From contig MFPL01000007.1 in assembly GCA_001784155.1 (NCBI GenBank), forward strand, positions 103,896 through 162,369: a stretch of 58,474 nt of DNA, given 5' to 3'. Source of the DNA: Candidatus Levybacteria bacterium RIFCSPLOWO2_12_FULL_41_12 (GTDB lineage Bacteria > Patescibacteriota > Microgenomatia > Levybacterales > UBA12049). Shown here in pieces: positions 50,854 through 58,474 of this stretch (its first letter is position 1; each line of letters begins with the position of its first letter). Both the position numbers and the translations under genes were made by a program. The notes beneath the pieces were generated by a model. The model was not told where the DNA came from. It did not search any database and worked only from the letters and a program-made list of their open reading frames with translations.

Positions 50854-51099
50854 TTAGGCGTTCACTGGAAAAAAATCTCTAATTCTTGCCAGAGTTATCC
50901 TACCTATTCCCTGTGTTCTTCCGGCGCTTCTTACAGATGTCATAATTTGTCCGTCAGTCATGGCTCTAAGATCGTCTACCTGAGCTAATCTTGCATCCCT
51001 TATAGCCCAACCAATATTATTTCGGGCTCGAGCAGGAAGAGCGCCCGGAATAGATCTTTCAATTTCCAATGGTGTTTTATTGTGCCTTTCTACTTCCAT
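50854..51099 (-). CDS. Small HhH protein resembling RNA polymerase alpha C-terminal domain
   Basis: ARNNIGWA...LAQVDDLRAMTDGQIMT...GIGRITLARIRDFF resembles alpha-CTD pattern. Confidence 0.5.
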   Translation of the reverse strand: MEVERHNKTPLEIERSIPGALPARARNNIGWAIRDARLAQVDDLRAMTDGQIMTSVRSAGRTQGIGRITLARIRDFFPVNA

Positions 51100-51227
51100 A
51101 TTTATAAACCTTCTCTTTGTGCCAGTGGGATAGTATCATAATTCCCAGCTTCAAGCCAGCTTTAGGGCTTAGCTACCATTGGAGAGTAGAACTAATTAGA
51201 TTTCAGTACTGTTGATGATTTAACCAA

Positions 51228-51255
51228 TTGACATTGTCCCATAGTGTGATATACT
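51228..51255 (+). promoter_or_regulatory. Sigma70-type promoter
   Basis: TTGACA-N16-TATACT, 8 nt before ATG 51264. Confidence 0.7.
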
Positions 51256-51263
51256 CACGGCTT

Positions 51264-51617
51264 ATGACAGAGAGACACAGAAGAGAAGAGCGTTCAGTTG
51301 GGTGTGGGTGTTCCAGCACGATTGCTGTTCTTACCGTAGGACTGGGGCTTGCACTTCTTAATGCAGGGGCTTCGATAGGAGTCACTGTTGGGATACCTCT
51401 TACAGATGCCAATATTACTCTTGCTGGTTGCATTGGGCAGAAAGATAAAGCCATAGAAGCTCTTCCTGACTATGTAGAGGAGAGGGTTGGCGACAACCAG
51501 AACTTTATTAACTCCTCACACTCATTAACTATTGGTCCAGTTGAAGGGTGTGGAATATTCGTAATTGGTAAGCAAGAAGGCGCTCCCGCTATTGGTCTCC
51601 ATATAAATATTAAATAA
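51264..51617 (+). CDS. Hypothetical single-TM protein
   Basis: Start MTERHRREERSVG; one hydrophobic helix then small Cys-containing domain. Confidence 0.6.
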   Translation: MTERHRREERSVGCGCSSTIAVLTVGLGLALLNAGASIGVTVGIPLTDANITLAGCIGQKDKAIEALPDYVEERVGDNQNFINSSHSLTIGPVEGCGIFVIGKQEGAPAIGLHINIK

Positions 51618-51686
51618 GACTTAGCCGAATCTTCCTATATGGTAGCTTTTTGACTCTGGATTTCTAAGTATGTAGGTGTAAAACAT

Positions 51687-51712
51687 TAGCTTGCACTGAG
51701 CTTGCCGAAGTG
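51687..51712 (-). repeat. REP-like element abutting tRNA-Glu 3' end
   Basis: Minus strand CACTTCGGCAAGCTCAGTGCAAGC starts right after discriminator A. Confidence 0.7.
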
Positions 51713-51786
51713 TACCCCCAGCCGGATTCGAACCGGCGATTTACTGGCTGAAAACCAGTCGTCCTAGGCCGCTAGACGATGGGGGC
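51713..51786 (-). tRNA. tRNA-Glu (anticodon TTC)
   Basis: Acceptor GCCCCCA/TGGGGGT, anticodon arm ACTGG-TTTTCAG-CCAGT, T arm GCCGGTTCGAATCCGGC. Confidence 0.94.
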
Positions 51787-51865
51787 CGAACATCAAAGAC
51801 GCCTACCTAAGGAAACCTTAATGCAGGCGTCTCTATTATACCCAAAAAAGACTATGAATAACAAA

Positions 51866-52537
51866 CTATTTTAGTCTTTTTCTGATAATACCTAATATAT
51901 CCCTGGCCGTATCTTGTCCTCCGAAACCAAACGCAATTCCGCCGGCAAGCGCAAGCATCGCAACAATTCCCGTGAACAGAATTCTTAGCATGTCTGAAGC
52001 AACACCAAGTTGATCCAAAACTACCAGTATTACGAAAATGCTGATTGCCCATTGAGTTACAGTTGCTAGGCCGTTAGCCGTATCAGCGGTAAGACCTTTA
52101 ACTGACGCCAGAACGACATCATGAGCGAGTTTTGCGAGCACAAATCCAACAAGACCTATGACCGCAGCCACAAATACATTGGGAATATAAAGCAACAGCT
52201 CATTCAAAAGATTTCCGATTCTGGGAAGACCCCAAACATCGGCTGTAGGAACTAAGAAAACAATAATAACGAACCATCGTCCGATCTCAGACAAGATGTT
52301 GCCCCAGCTATATTCCGGTCTCATCTCAGGCACGCCATAGCGCCGTAGATAAAACTCTATTTTAAGGGACTTAAAGAAGCTTAAAACCAGCTGCTTTACA
52401 ACTGAAGCTACTATAATACCGATCAAAAGTACTACTAGACCTGCAACGAACCTGGGGATGAACGATATGACAGCCTGGAGATCGTTATTTAGCGAGGTCA
52501 CCAGGGTGTCTCCTATTTCATTGAGCATTCCTATCAC
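51866..52537 (-). CDS. Small-conductance mechanosensitive channel-like membrane protein (TM-helix/MscS family)
   Basis: Multiple TMs; 'GGIAFGFGGQDTARDILGIIRKRLK' MscS-like C-terminus. Confidence 0.8.
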   Translation of the reverse strand: MIGMLNEIGDTLVTSLNNDLQAVISFIPRFVAGLVVLLIGIIVASVVKQLVLSFFKSLKIEFYLRRYGVPEMRPEYSWGNILSEIGRWFVIIVFLVPTADVWGLPRIGNLLNELLLYIPNVFVAAVIGLVGFVLAKLAHDVVLASVKGLTADTANGLATVTQWAISIFVILVVLDQLGVASDMLRILFTGIVAMLALAGGIAFGFGGQDTARDILGIIRKRLK

Positions 52538-52623
52538 CTCCTTTCGTTTTACTCCGGTTTAATCGGAGAAAATTTAATTTAGACTGTCTTATTTAGGCAA
52601 ACTATATACCGTACCAATCTGTG

Positions 52624-52652
52624 TTGTCAAGCATCAGCCTTGTTGATATAAT
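52624..52652 (+). promoter_or_regulatory. Promoter of GIY-YIG gene
   Basis: TTGTCA-N17-TATAAT; overlaps -35 of a divergent TTGACA promoter. Confidence 0.65.
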
Positions 52653-52668
52653 AAATACTGGAAACATA

Positions 52669-52905
52669 ATGTTTTACACTTATGTTTTAAGAAGTAAGAA
52701 AGATAATAAACTGTACGTTGGCTTTTGTTCTGATTTAAAACAAAGATTGATAGACCATAACAAAGGAGAGATTCCATCAACAAAATCAAGACACCCAATG
52801 GAAATTGCTTATTATGAAGCTTGTTTGAATAAAGAAAAAGCAATAAAAAGAGAAAAGTATTTTAAAACAGGCTTTGGAAGAAATTTCTTAAAAAATAGAA
52901 TTTAG
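52669..52905 (+). CDS. GIY-YIG nuclease superfamily (UPF0213-like) protein
   Basis: MFYTYVLRSKKDNKLYVGFCSDLKQRLIDHNKG; start 52669. Confidence 0.92.
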   Translation: MFYTYVLRSKKDNKLYVGFCSDLKQRLIDHNKGEIPSTKSRHPMEIAYYEACLNKEKAIKREKYFKTGFGRNFLKNRI

Positions 52906-52967
52906 TTATTTTTAAATTTGACTCAGGCTCGCCTGTCAACGCCTGAAGTCGTAGACAATGGCGGACA

Positions 52968-53039
52968 GGGCCGGTAGCTCAGCGGTAGAGCAGGAGCCTT
53001 TTAAGCTCTTGGTCACAGGTTCGAATCCTGTCCGGCTCA
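52968..53039 (+). tRNA. tRNA-Lys (anticodon TTT)
   Basis: Acceptor GGGCCGG/CCGGCTC, anticodon arm GGAGC-CTTTTAA-GCTCT, T arm ACAGGTTCGAATCCTGT. Confidence 0.94.
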
Positions 53040-53063
53040 CACTTCGGCAAGCTCAGTGTAAGC
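53040..53063 (+). repeat. REP-like element abutting tRNA-Lys 3' end
   Basis: CACTTCGGCAAGCTCAGTGTAAGC starts right after discriminator A; one mismatch to the tRNA-Glu copy. Confidence 0.7.
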
Positions 53064-53112
53064 ATGCGCTTGCACTTTCATAGCTTTCATTTTTACTGTT
53101 ATAATCAGGAAA

Positions 53113-54609
53113 ATGTCGTTTCCTCTTAAAATAGGGTTCTTGGCAATTATTGCCTTCTCAATTTTCTTTGCATCGTGGTACGCTCTTCATGGAGATATTG
53201 TATTCGGAGCGGATGTAGCGCGCGACTTCCATCTTCTTAGAGAGATCGATGAAAAGAAAATTGTATTAATTGGTCCAAGAGCGAGCGGGGATCTATTCCA
53301 CGGTCCCGGATGGCCATACCTAAACTACCCTTTTTATTTAATCGGCGGGGGTAGCCCCGTCGCTGTAGGCTTCGGTTGGGTAATACTTACCGCTATATCA
53401 GGGGCGGTAGCCTACTTTGTGGGAAAGAACCTTTTTGATATCAAAACAGGCTACTTATTTTCGATTATGGTAACGTTAAACACAGCCTTTCATGCGAAAG
53501 GAATGATCAACCCTGACGGAGTAATGATCCTGATTCCTCTCTTTTTCCTCTCTTTCGTCAAGTATCTGAAAGAAGGTAAGTCAAAATTTCTTTTGTTAAA
53601 TATTGTTGTCGGAGGACTCATGGTTCAAATGGAACTTATGGCAATACCCCTCCTAGTCCTTTCATTCGGAGCAATCTTAGTAAAACAGCTAAGGAAAAGG
53701 AGATTTAGACAGATATTTCTTTTCTTACTTTTTCCAATTCTTTTGCTTAACTTCATAGCTTTTGATCTAAGACATGACTTCTTACTCCTTCAAAGATTTT
53801 TAGAATTCGCATCTCCCGAAGGCGGACCTATATATAGTTACTCTTCTTTTTTGTGGAATAGAATAGATCTCGCATTTCAGGGAACAGAAATACTTAGAAG
53901 AAACATGGGTCCTGCGAATTTAATTTTATTTCTCATGACTTTAGGAATTCTCGTGTATCAAGTAAAAAACAAAAAATATCAATTAACTTATTTAAGTTTT
54001 TTATATTTTTACTTTGGCTATTATGTATTGAGCCTCTTTAATAAAGGTCAAGTCTTGTACTTCCATCAATTCCCGCTTTTTCCGTTGGTCTTCCTGGCTT
54101 TTTCGTCATTTATCACTTCCAAATATAGGAAGGTATTTCTCATTCTTTTCCTTGTGGTTCTGGGACTAAATTTGAAGTCAGCTTACCTAGACATAAAAGA
54201 GTCAAAAAGCTTTATAGGACAGGATATGTATTCATGGAAGTTTCTAAATGATGCTACGCAAAAGGCTTTTACTGGAGATGAGAAAGAGCTTGGATATTTC
54301 GTGTACGCTCCGGATGTGCTAGCTTACGAACCCAAATACGCTATGATCTATAACTCGGAGAGATCTGATAAAAAATCTTACTACTTTCAAAAAAAACCCG
54401 TTACGTACTTGTTTATTCAAAAGCCACCCAATAACGACCCCTTTATGACAGAAGATTTCTGGATAGAGCATCAGATTAATATTTCTTCATCTCCGTCATC
54501 TGTGTTGTTATTTCCTAACGGGTATAAGCTCGAAAAGTTCATGCTTAAGAAGGAGGAAATAAGCATTCCGTTTGATCCTGCCATCGACCCCGGACTACAC
54601 TTCAGATAA
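53113..54609 (+). CDS. Polytopic membrane protein, GT-C/ArnT-like
   Basis: Many TMs, N-terminal 'GDIVFGADVARDFHLLREI' loop as in GT-C enzymes. Confidence 0.6.
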   Translation: MSFPLKIGFLAIIAFSIFFASWYALHGDIVFGADVARDFHLLREIDEKKIVLIGPRASGDLFHGPGWPYLNYPFYLIGGGSPVAVGFGWVILTAISGAVAYFVGKNLFDIKTGYLFSIMVTLNTAFHAKGMINPDGVMILIPLFFLSFVKYLKEGKSKFLLLNIVVGGLMVQMELMAIPLLVLSFGAILVKQLRKRRFRQIFLFLLFPILLLNFIAFDLRHDFLLLQRFLEFASPEGGPIYSYSSFLWNRIDLAFQGTEILRRNMGPANLILFLMTLGILVYQVKNKKYQLTYLSFLYFYFGYYVLSLFNKGQVLYFHQFPLFPLVFLAFSSFITSKYRKVFLILFLVVLGLNLKSAYLDIKESKSFIGQDMYSWKFLNDATQKAFTGDEKELGYFVYAPDVLAYEPKYAMIYNSERSDKKSYYFQKKPVTYLFIQKPPNNDPFMTEDFWIEHQINISSSPSSVLLFPNGYKLEKFMLKKEEISIPFDPAIDPGLHFR

Positions 54610-54642
54610 GGCATTGATTGCCGGGTATATAATAGTATCCTA

Positions 54643-55146
54643 ATGCGAAATCTAAAAATTCTTCTGGTACTTTTCTTAGTCTTCGTGGTGTCTTCTCTTG
54701 TAAATCAAGCAACGCTAGATTCGGAAAAGGTGAAAAAAGGCGAGCTTCTGAGAGACAAAACCAAAGAAACTCAACCCACTTCCACGCCAACTTCTTCTCC
54801 TGCGCCTACAAAGCCAACACAGGCCGCTAAGCCTGAAACGACAGAACAAACCCAATCTGATTCCGAAAGCATAGAATATGTTTATCCCGGCTCAACTGTG
54901 ATAAGAACTGACGGCTCAACGATTTTTCTTGAGTCTTCAGCAAACCCCGAAACTATTACCGAATGGTATAAAAATCAAATTGAAAAAGCAGGGCTTTCTG
55001 TAAAATCAACGGTCATAACAGATAGCAATAAGAATTTCTTAGAAAGAATCTCAGCTATGGGATTTAATCAAAAAATTGAAGTACAGATAAAAAGAGGAGC
55101 AAACGATATGGCTTCCGAAATTAAAATCAATATATCCTCTTTGTAG
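54643..55146 (+). CDS. Secreted/anchored protein with Pro/Thr-rich stalk
   Basis: N-terminal hydrophobic segment, TSTPTSSPAPTKPTQ linker, small C-terminal domain. Confidence 0.6.
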   Translation: MRNLKILLVLFLVFVVSSLVNQATLDSEKVKKGELLRDKTKETQPTSTPTSSPAPTKPTQAAKPETTEQTQSDSESIEYVYPGSTVIRTDGSTIFLESSANPETITEWYKNQIEKAGLSVKSTVITDSNKNFLERISAMGFNQKIEVQIKRGANDMASEIKINISSL

Positions 55147-55162
55147 AAATGGTATAAAAACA

Positions 55163-55190
55163 TTGACATTTGGCAATTCAGGAGTATAAT
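55163..55190 (+). promoter_or_regulatory. Consensus sigma70 promoter
   Basis: TTGACA-N16-TATAAT, both hexamers perfect, upstream of the giant surface-protein ORF. Confidence 0.8.
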
Positions 55191-55222
55191 TCAGCTCAGT
55201 TGGTTTGGTTTTATAATCTAAT

Positions 55223-58200
55223 TTGAGGAAAAGAGTATTTAAAAAATTATTTACCGCTCTTTTAACTCTATCGCTCTTACTAAACTCAGCAAGTCCGATT
55301 CTGCGAATCTCCTATGCTCAGGAATCAACTCCTGATGCAGCTGTAACCGAAGAAACATCTCAGCCGGCAATTACCGAACAGCAAACAGACCAATCGACAG
55401 CCGAAAATTCACCGGAGCAGGAGGCGACTGTTTCAGAAACACCGACGCCAGAGAATTCTCCCGCTGAAACAATAACTCCTACACTTAGTCCGGAGCCCGA
55501 ATCCGCGACCGATACCGAGGTTAATAATTTATCCCCTCCTCCAACTGATAATTCAATTCAAACTTTAAACTCACTAACACAAGAAACGAGCACTACATCA
55601 GAAGAAAGCGCACAGCTTGTGCCGGCAGTTTGGCAGACAGAGGATGGCAAAGCAACCACTATAAAGAACGTAGTTCTTGACCAAACATATACTGCTCCTC
55701 AAAATGACAAGGTGAAAATTGTCTTCACTAAATTGCCGGAAACTTCCGATAAGTTGAGCATTAGGGAAATTAAGCTGTCTGCTGATCAGCAGGATGAACT
55801 TTCGGCGCTTTCAGATACTGCTTATGAGTTTACCTCACCGATGACAGACGGCACCTTTGAGTATGATTTGACACTGCCTCTTCCACAAAATGTCAACAAA
55901 GATGAAGTAGCTGTTAAATCAGCCGAGTCAACTGATGAACTTGGTAATGCTCAAACACTTTCAGAAACAAAAGATGTTACAACTGATGCCATAACGATCA
56001 AAAGTTTAACTCACTTTACTGTTTTCGTAGTTGTTAATCCTTCTCCTCCGCCAACTAATCAGGTTGGGAATATTTTTGACAACGATAATGGCATGCCTAC
56101 ATACGTCGAATCGGACACTTGGTTTGCTAGCGGATGTACAGGATATGACGGTTTGACAACTCGTTATGCGCCTAATGGCACAGGCACAAGCATTGCTACA
56201 TGGACCTTTAATGTTCCTACCACAGGAAGATATCAAATCTATGTAGCTTGGGCATCACACTCTAATCGAGGAAACGCTGTAAAATATACGGTTAATTCAG
56301 ATGATGTCGCTGAACCAGTTTCTATAAACCAGCAAAGTGGGGTTGCAAGTTGCGGCTGGTCGGATTTTCAACTTCTGGGAGCCGTTCATAATTTCACTCG
56401 TGGTTCTAATTACACCGTAGTTCTATCAAATGATACTGCTGGGGGAAATGTAAGCGCTGATGCTGTAAAAATACTTTCAGTTGATGATCCTAGTGTTGTT
56501 TATGTTGACAATGACTGGATTGGAACGCCCAATGCTACCGATCTTGGGGACGGCAAAATATTTGGTTATTCCGCTTTTTCAACAATCCAAGCTGGGATTA
56601 CTGGTGTTTCTTCAGATGGTACGATTAATGTCGCAGCGGGGACGTATGCTGAAAATGTAACTATTAATAAATCGCTGACGCTTATGGGCGCTGGCGCAGC
56701 AACCGTTATTCAGGTTCCAGGAGCAAGCCCCGGTATCGATATTCTTGCTGGTGACGTGACAGTGCGCGACCTCCAAGTTTCTTCCTCAGGGGACAGCGCG
56801 CCCTATCTCATTGGTGCCGCCGGCACAATTGACGCATCGGATCTGCCGCTCAACGGCCTGACACTACTCAATGTGATTATTACGGGTCCTGGCGCGAGTG
56901 CGACATTCGGGACGGCGCAGGGCTTCAGGGCGGAAGACATCACTGACCTGACCATGACGAACGTTACAATTTCTGGCATGAGAAATCATGCTATGGACAT
57001 CCTGCACAGCAGCACTGTCGCGATTGACAATGCAAACGTAACGGGTGTCGATGGATCGGGGACCTTTGGGGAAGGTGGGACATTCGCGCCCGGTCCCGAG
57101 GCTATCCGGATTGAAGACAGCAACGGAGTGAGCGTTGAAAATTCTACCATTGACGGTGGATTTCTCGGCATCAATTTTGCCTACAATCCCGGAACTTGGG
57201 ACGACTCCGGAACGCAGGGCACCATCAGTAGCACCACGATTGACCGTACGTGGGATGCCGTACTTCTTGCGGACAAGGCCCAAGCGACGGTGGAGAATAA
57301 CACTCTCCGTACATCAAACACCGGTGTACTCGTTGGTTTCTACGACACGGCGGACGGAGAAACACCGGTTTCCCCAGCCGTAACGGCTAATATCAGCGGA
57401 AACACAATAACAGAAAATGCTCGCGGAATTCGTGTATTGGACACGCAATCGGCTACCACAAACATAAATTCCAATAGTATTTCCGGAAATAGTGAATTCG
57501 GCGTTAAGAACTTTGATTCCGATGATACCTTAGATGCCACCAACAACTGGTGGGGAAATGCCTCAGGCCCCCTTGATGATAAGGGGCTTCCTGGTAGTCC
57601 AAACTACAATAATCCATTAGGTACGGGAAATGCTGTAAGTTCTTATGTAGATTATAAACCATGGTATAAAGACGCAGCAATGACTATTTTAAGCAATACT
57701 GCGCCTGCAGTTCCAACGCTGGTAAGTCCAACAGATGGCGCGTATGTAAAGCCAGCAGGTTTAATTTTGGATTGGTCAGATGTTACAGATCCCAGTACGC
57801 CAATTACCTACTATTATAAATCTTCTTATAGTTCAGCTGTTGGCAGTAATAACGCCTTGACATCGCCGATATATACCTCAGGAGCTCTTACAACTTCTCA
57901 AATCGACGCTTCCGGTAGCGCTGATCACTTGTATTATTGGCAAGTAAGAGCTTGTGACGGTCTGGGTAATTGCAGTGATTGGTCAGGTCCATGGCAGGTT
58001 ACGGTAGACTCTGTTGCACCTACGCTTACCCAGATTACCCCGGTATCTAACCCGACCAATGACGCTACGCCTAATTACATCTTTAGCTCAGACGAAACAG
58101 GAACGATTAGCTACGGCGGCGATTGTTCAAGTGCCACTACAACGGCAGTAACAGGTAATAATACCGTTACATTTAACGCACTTTCAGATGGCACGCACTC

Positions 58201-58474
58201 CAACTGTACGATTACAGTTACGGATCCCGCCGGAAATCCAAGCGATCCTTTAAGCGTAAGTACTTTCACTGTTGATACTCAAGCTCCTGTTTCTTCATTT
58301 AGTTCTCCTGTAGATGGTAGCTTTTGGAACACCTCAATAGATATTCAAGGAAGCTCGACTGATGTACCAGATACAACAGTTGATTATGTCCGGCTTTTCT
58401 ATAGAGAATCGGTAGAGGAAGACGAGGATTTTGTATGGATTGAAATTGATACGGTCGAAAATACCGAAGGTGAC
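55223..58474 (+). CDS. Very large secreted surface protein: signal peptide, S/T/P/E linker, golvesin-like domain, right-handed beta-helix, Ig/FN3-like repeats; truncated by window end
   Basis: Continuous frame of 1084 codons from TTG 55223 to base 58474; MRKRVFKKLFTALLTLSLLLNSASPILRISYAQES signal; GTINVAAGTYAENVTINKSLTLMGAG beta-helix start. Absent from the supplied ORF track because it has no stop. Confidence 0.88.
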   Translation, partial: MRKRVFKKLFTALLTLSLLLNSASPILRISYAQESTPDAAVTEETSQPAITEQQTDQSTAENSPEQEATVSETPTPENSPAETITPTLSPEPESATDTEVNNLSPPPTDNSIQTLNSLTQETSTTSEESAQLVPAVWQTEDGKATTIKNVVLDQTYTAPQNDKVKIVFTKLPETSDKLSIREIKLSADQQDELSALSDTAYEFTSPMTDGTFEYDLTLPLPQNVNKDEVAVKSAESTDELGNAQTLSETKDVTTDAITIKSLTHFTVFVVVNPSPPPTNQVGNIFDNDNGMPTYVESDTWFASGCTGYDGLTTRYAPNGTGTSIATWTFNVPTTGRYQIYVAWASHSNRGNAVKYTVNSDDVAEPVSINQQSGVASCGWSDFQLLGAVHNFTRGSNYTVVLSNDTAGGNVSADAVKILSVDDPSVVYVDNDWIGTPNATDLGDGKIFGYSAFSTIQAGITGVSSDGTINVAAGTYAENVTINKSLTLMGAGAATVIQVPGASPGIDILAGDVTVRDLQVSSSGDSAPYLIGAAGTIDASDLPLNGLTLLNVIITGPGASATFGTAQGFRAEDITDLTMTNVTISGMRNHAMDILHSSTVAIDNANVTGVDGSGTFGEGGTFAPGPEAIRIEDSNGVSVENSTIDGGFLGINFAYNPGTWDDSGTQGTISSTTIDRTWDAVLLADKAQATVENNTLRTSNTGVLVGFYDTADGETPVSPAVTANISGNTITENARGIRVLDTQSATTNINSNSISGNSEFGVKNFDSDDTLDATNNWWGNASGPLDDKGLPGSPNYNNPLGTGNAVSSYVDYKPWYKDAAMTILSNTAPAVPTLVSPTDGAYVKPAGLILDWSDVTDPSTPITYYYKSSYSSAVGSNNALTSPIYTSGALTTSQIDASGSADHLYYWQVRACDGLGNCSDWSGPWQVTVDSVAPTLTQITPVSNPTNDATPNYIFSSDETGTISYGGDCSSATTTAVTGNNTVTFNALSDGTHSNCTITVTDPAGNPSDPLSVSTFTVDTQAPVSSFSSPVDGSFWNTSIDIQGSSTDVPDTTVDYVRLFYRESVEEDEDFVWIEIDTVENTEGD

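Noticed and set aside
56006-57546. Several ORFs antisense to the giant surface protein (e.g. 56864-57283 minus)
   Set aside because: The plus frame is open for 1084 codons with coherent domains; the antisense ORFs lack recognisable domains and reflect the local GC-rich composition.

Overview
This looks like chromosomal sequence from a small, AT-rich genome, probably Patescibacteria/CPR and Microgenomates-like. That placement is inferred from gene content and was not tested phylogenetically. Left to right the window holds: (1) a surface-glycan cluster (glycosyltransferases, flippase, O-antigen-ligase-like polymerase, GT-C membrane proteins); (2) a full F1Fo ATP synthase operon; (3) dnaE, a GGDEF protein, gatCAB and murT/gatD; (4) htpX/lemA/polX; (5) LysM, pyrG, rplS, yraN, uvrB and lexA; (6) rsmI, eno, ppsA, sugar-phosphate enzymes and a holA-like gene; (7) an accessory-looking region with many small genes and tRNAs; (8) the 5' part of a very large secreted beta-helix protein that runs off the right edge and is missing from the ORF track. 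Five tRNAs are readable: Thr-CGT, Asp-GTC, Gly-CCC, Glu-TTC and Lys-TTT. No rRNA, CRISPR array or transposase was seen. The strongest candidate for something undescribed is a pair of paralogous small-RNA loci on the minus strand (about 49.84-49.98 kb and 50.70-50.85 kb). Each has the same upstream TTGC box, a -35/-10 promoter, three short hairpins closed by GNRA tetraloops and the same intrinsic terminator. Their stem sequences differ but pairing is retained. Other notable signals: a recurring leaderless-mRNA architecture (-10 hexamer 5-9 nt before the start codon), REP-like repeats abutting tRNA 3' ends (one fused in-frame to the pyrG N-terminus), a candidate LexA operator between uvrB and lexA, and a GC-discordant block inside the giant surface protein.
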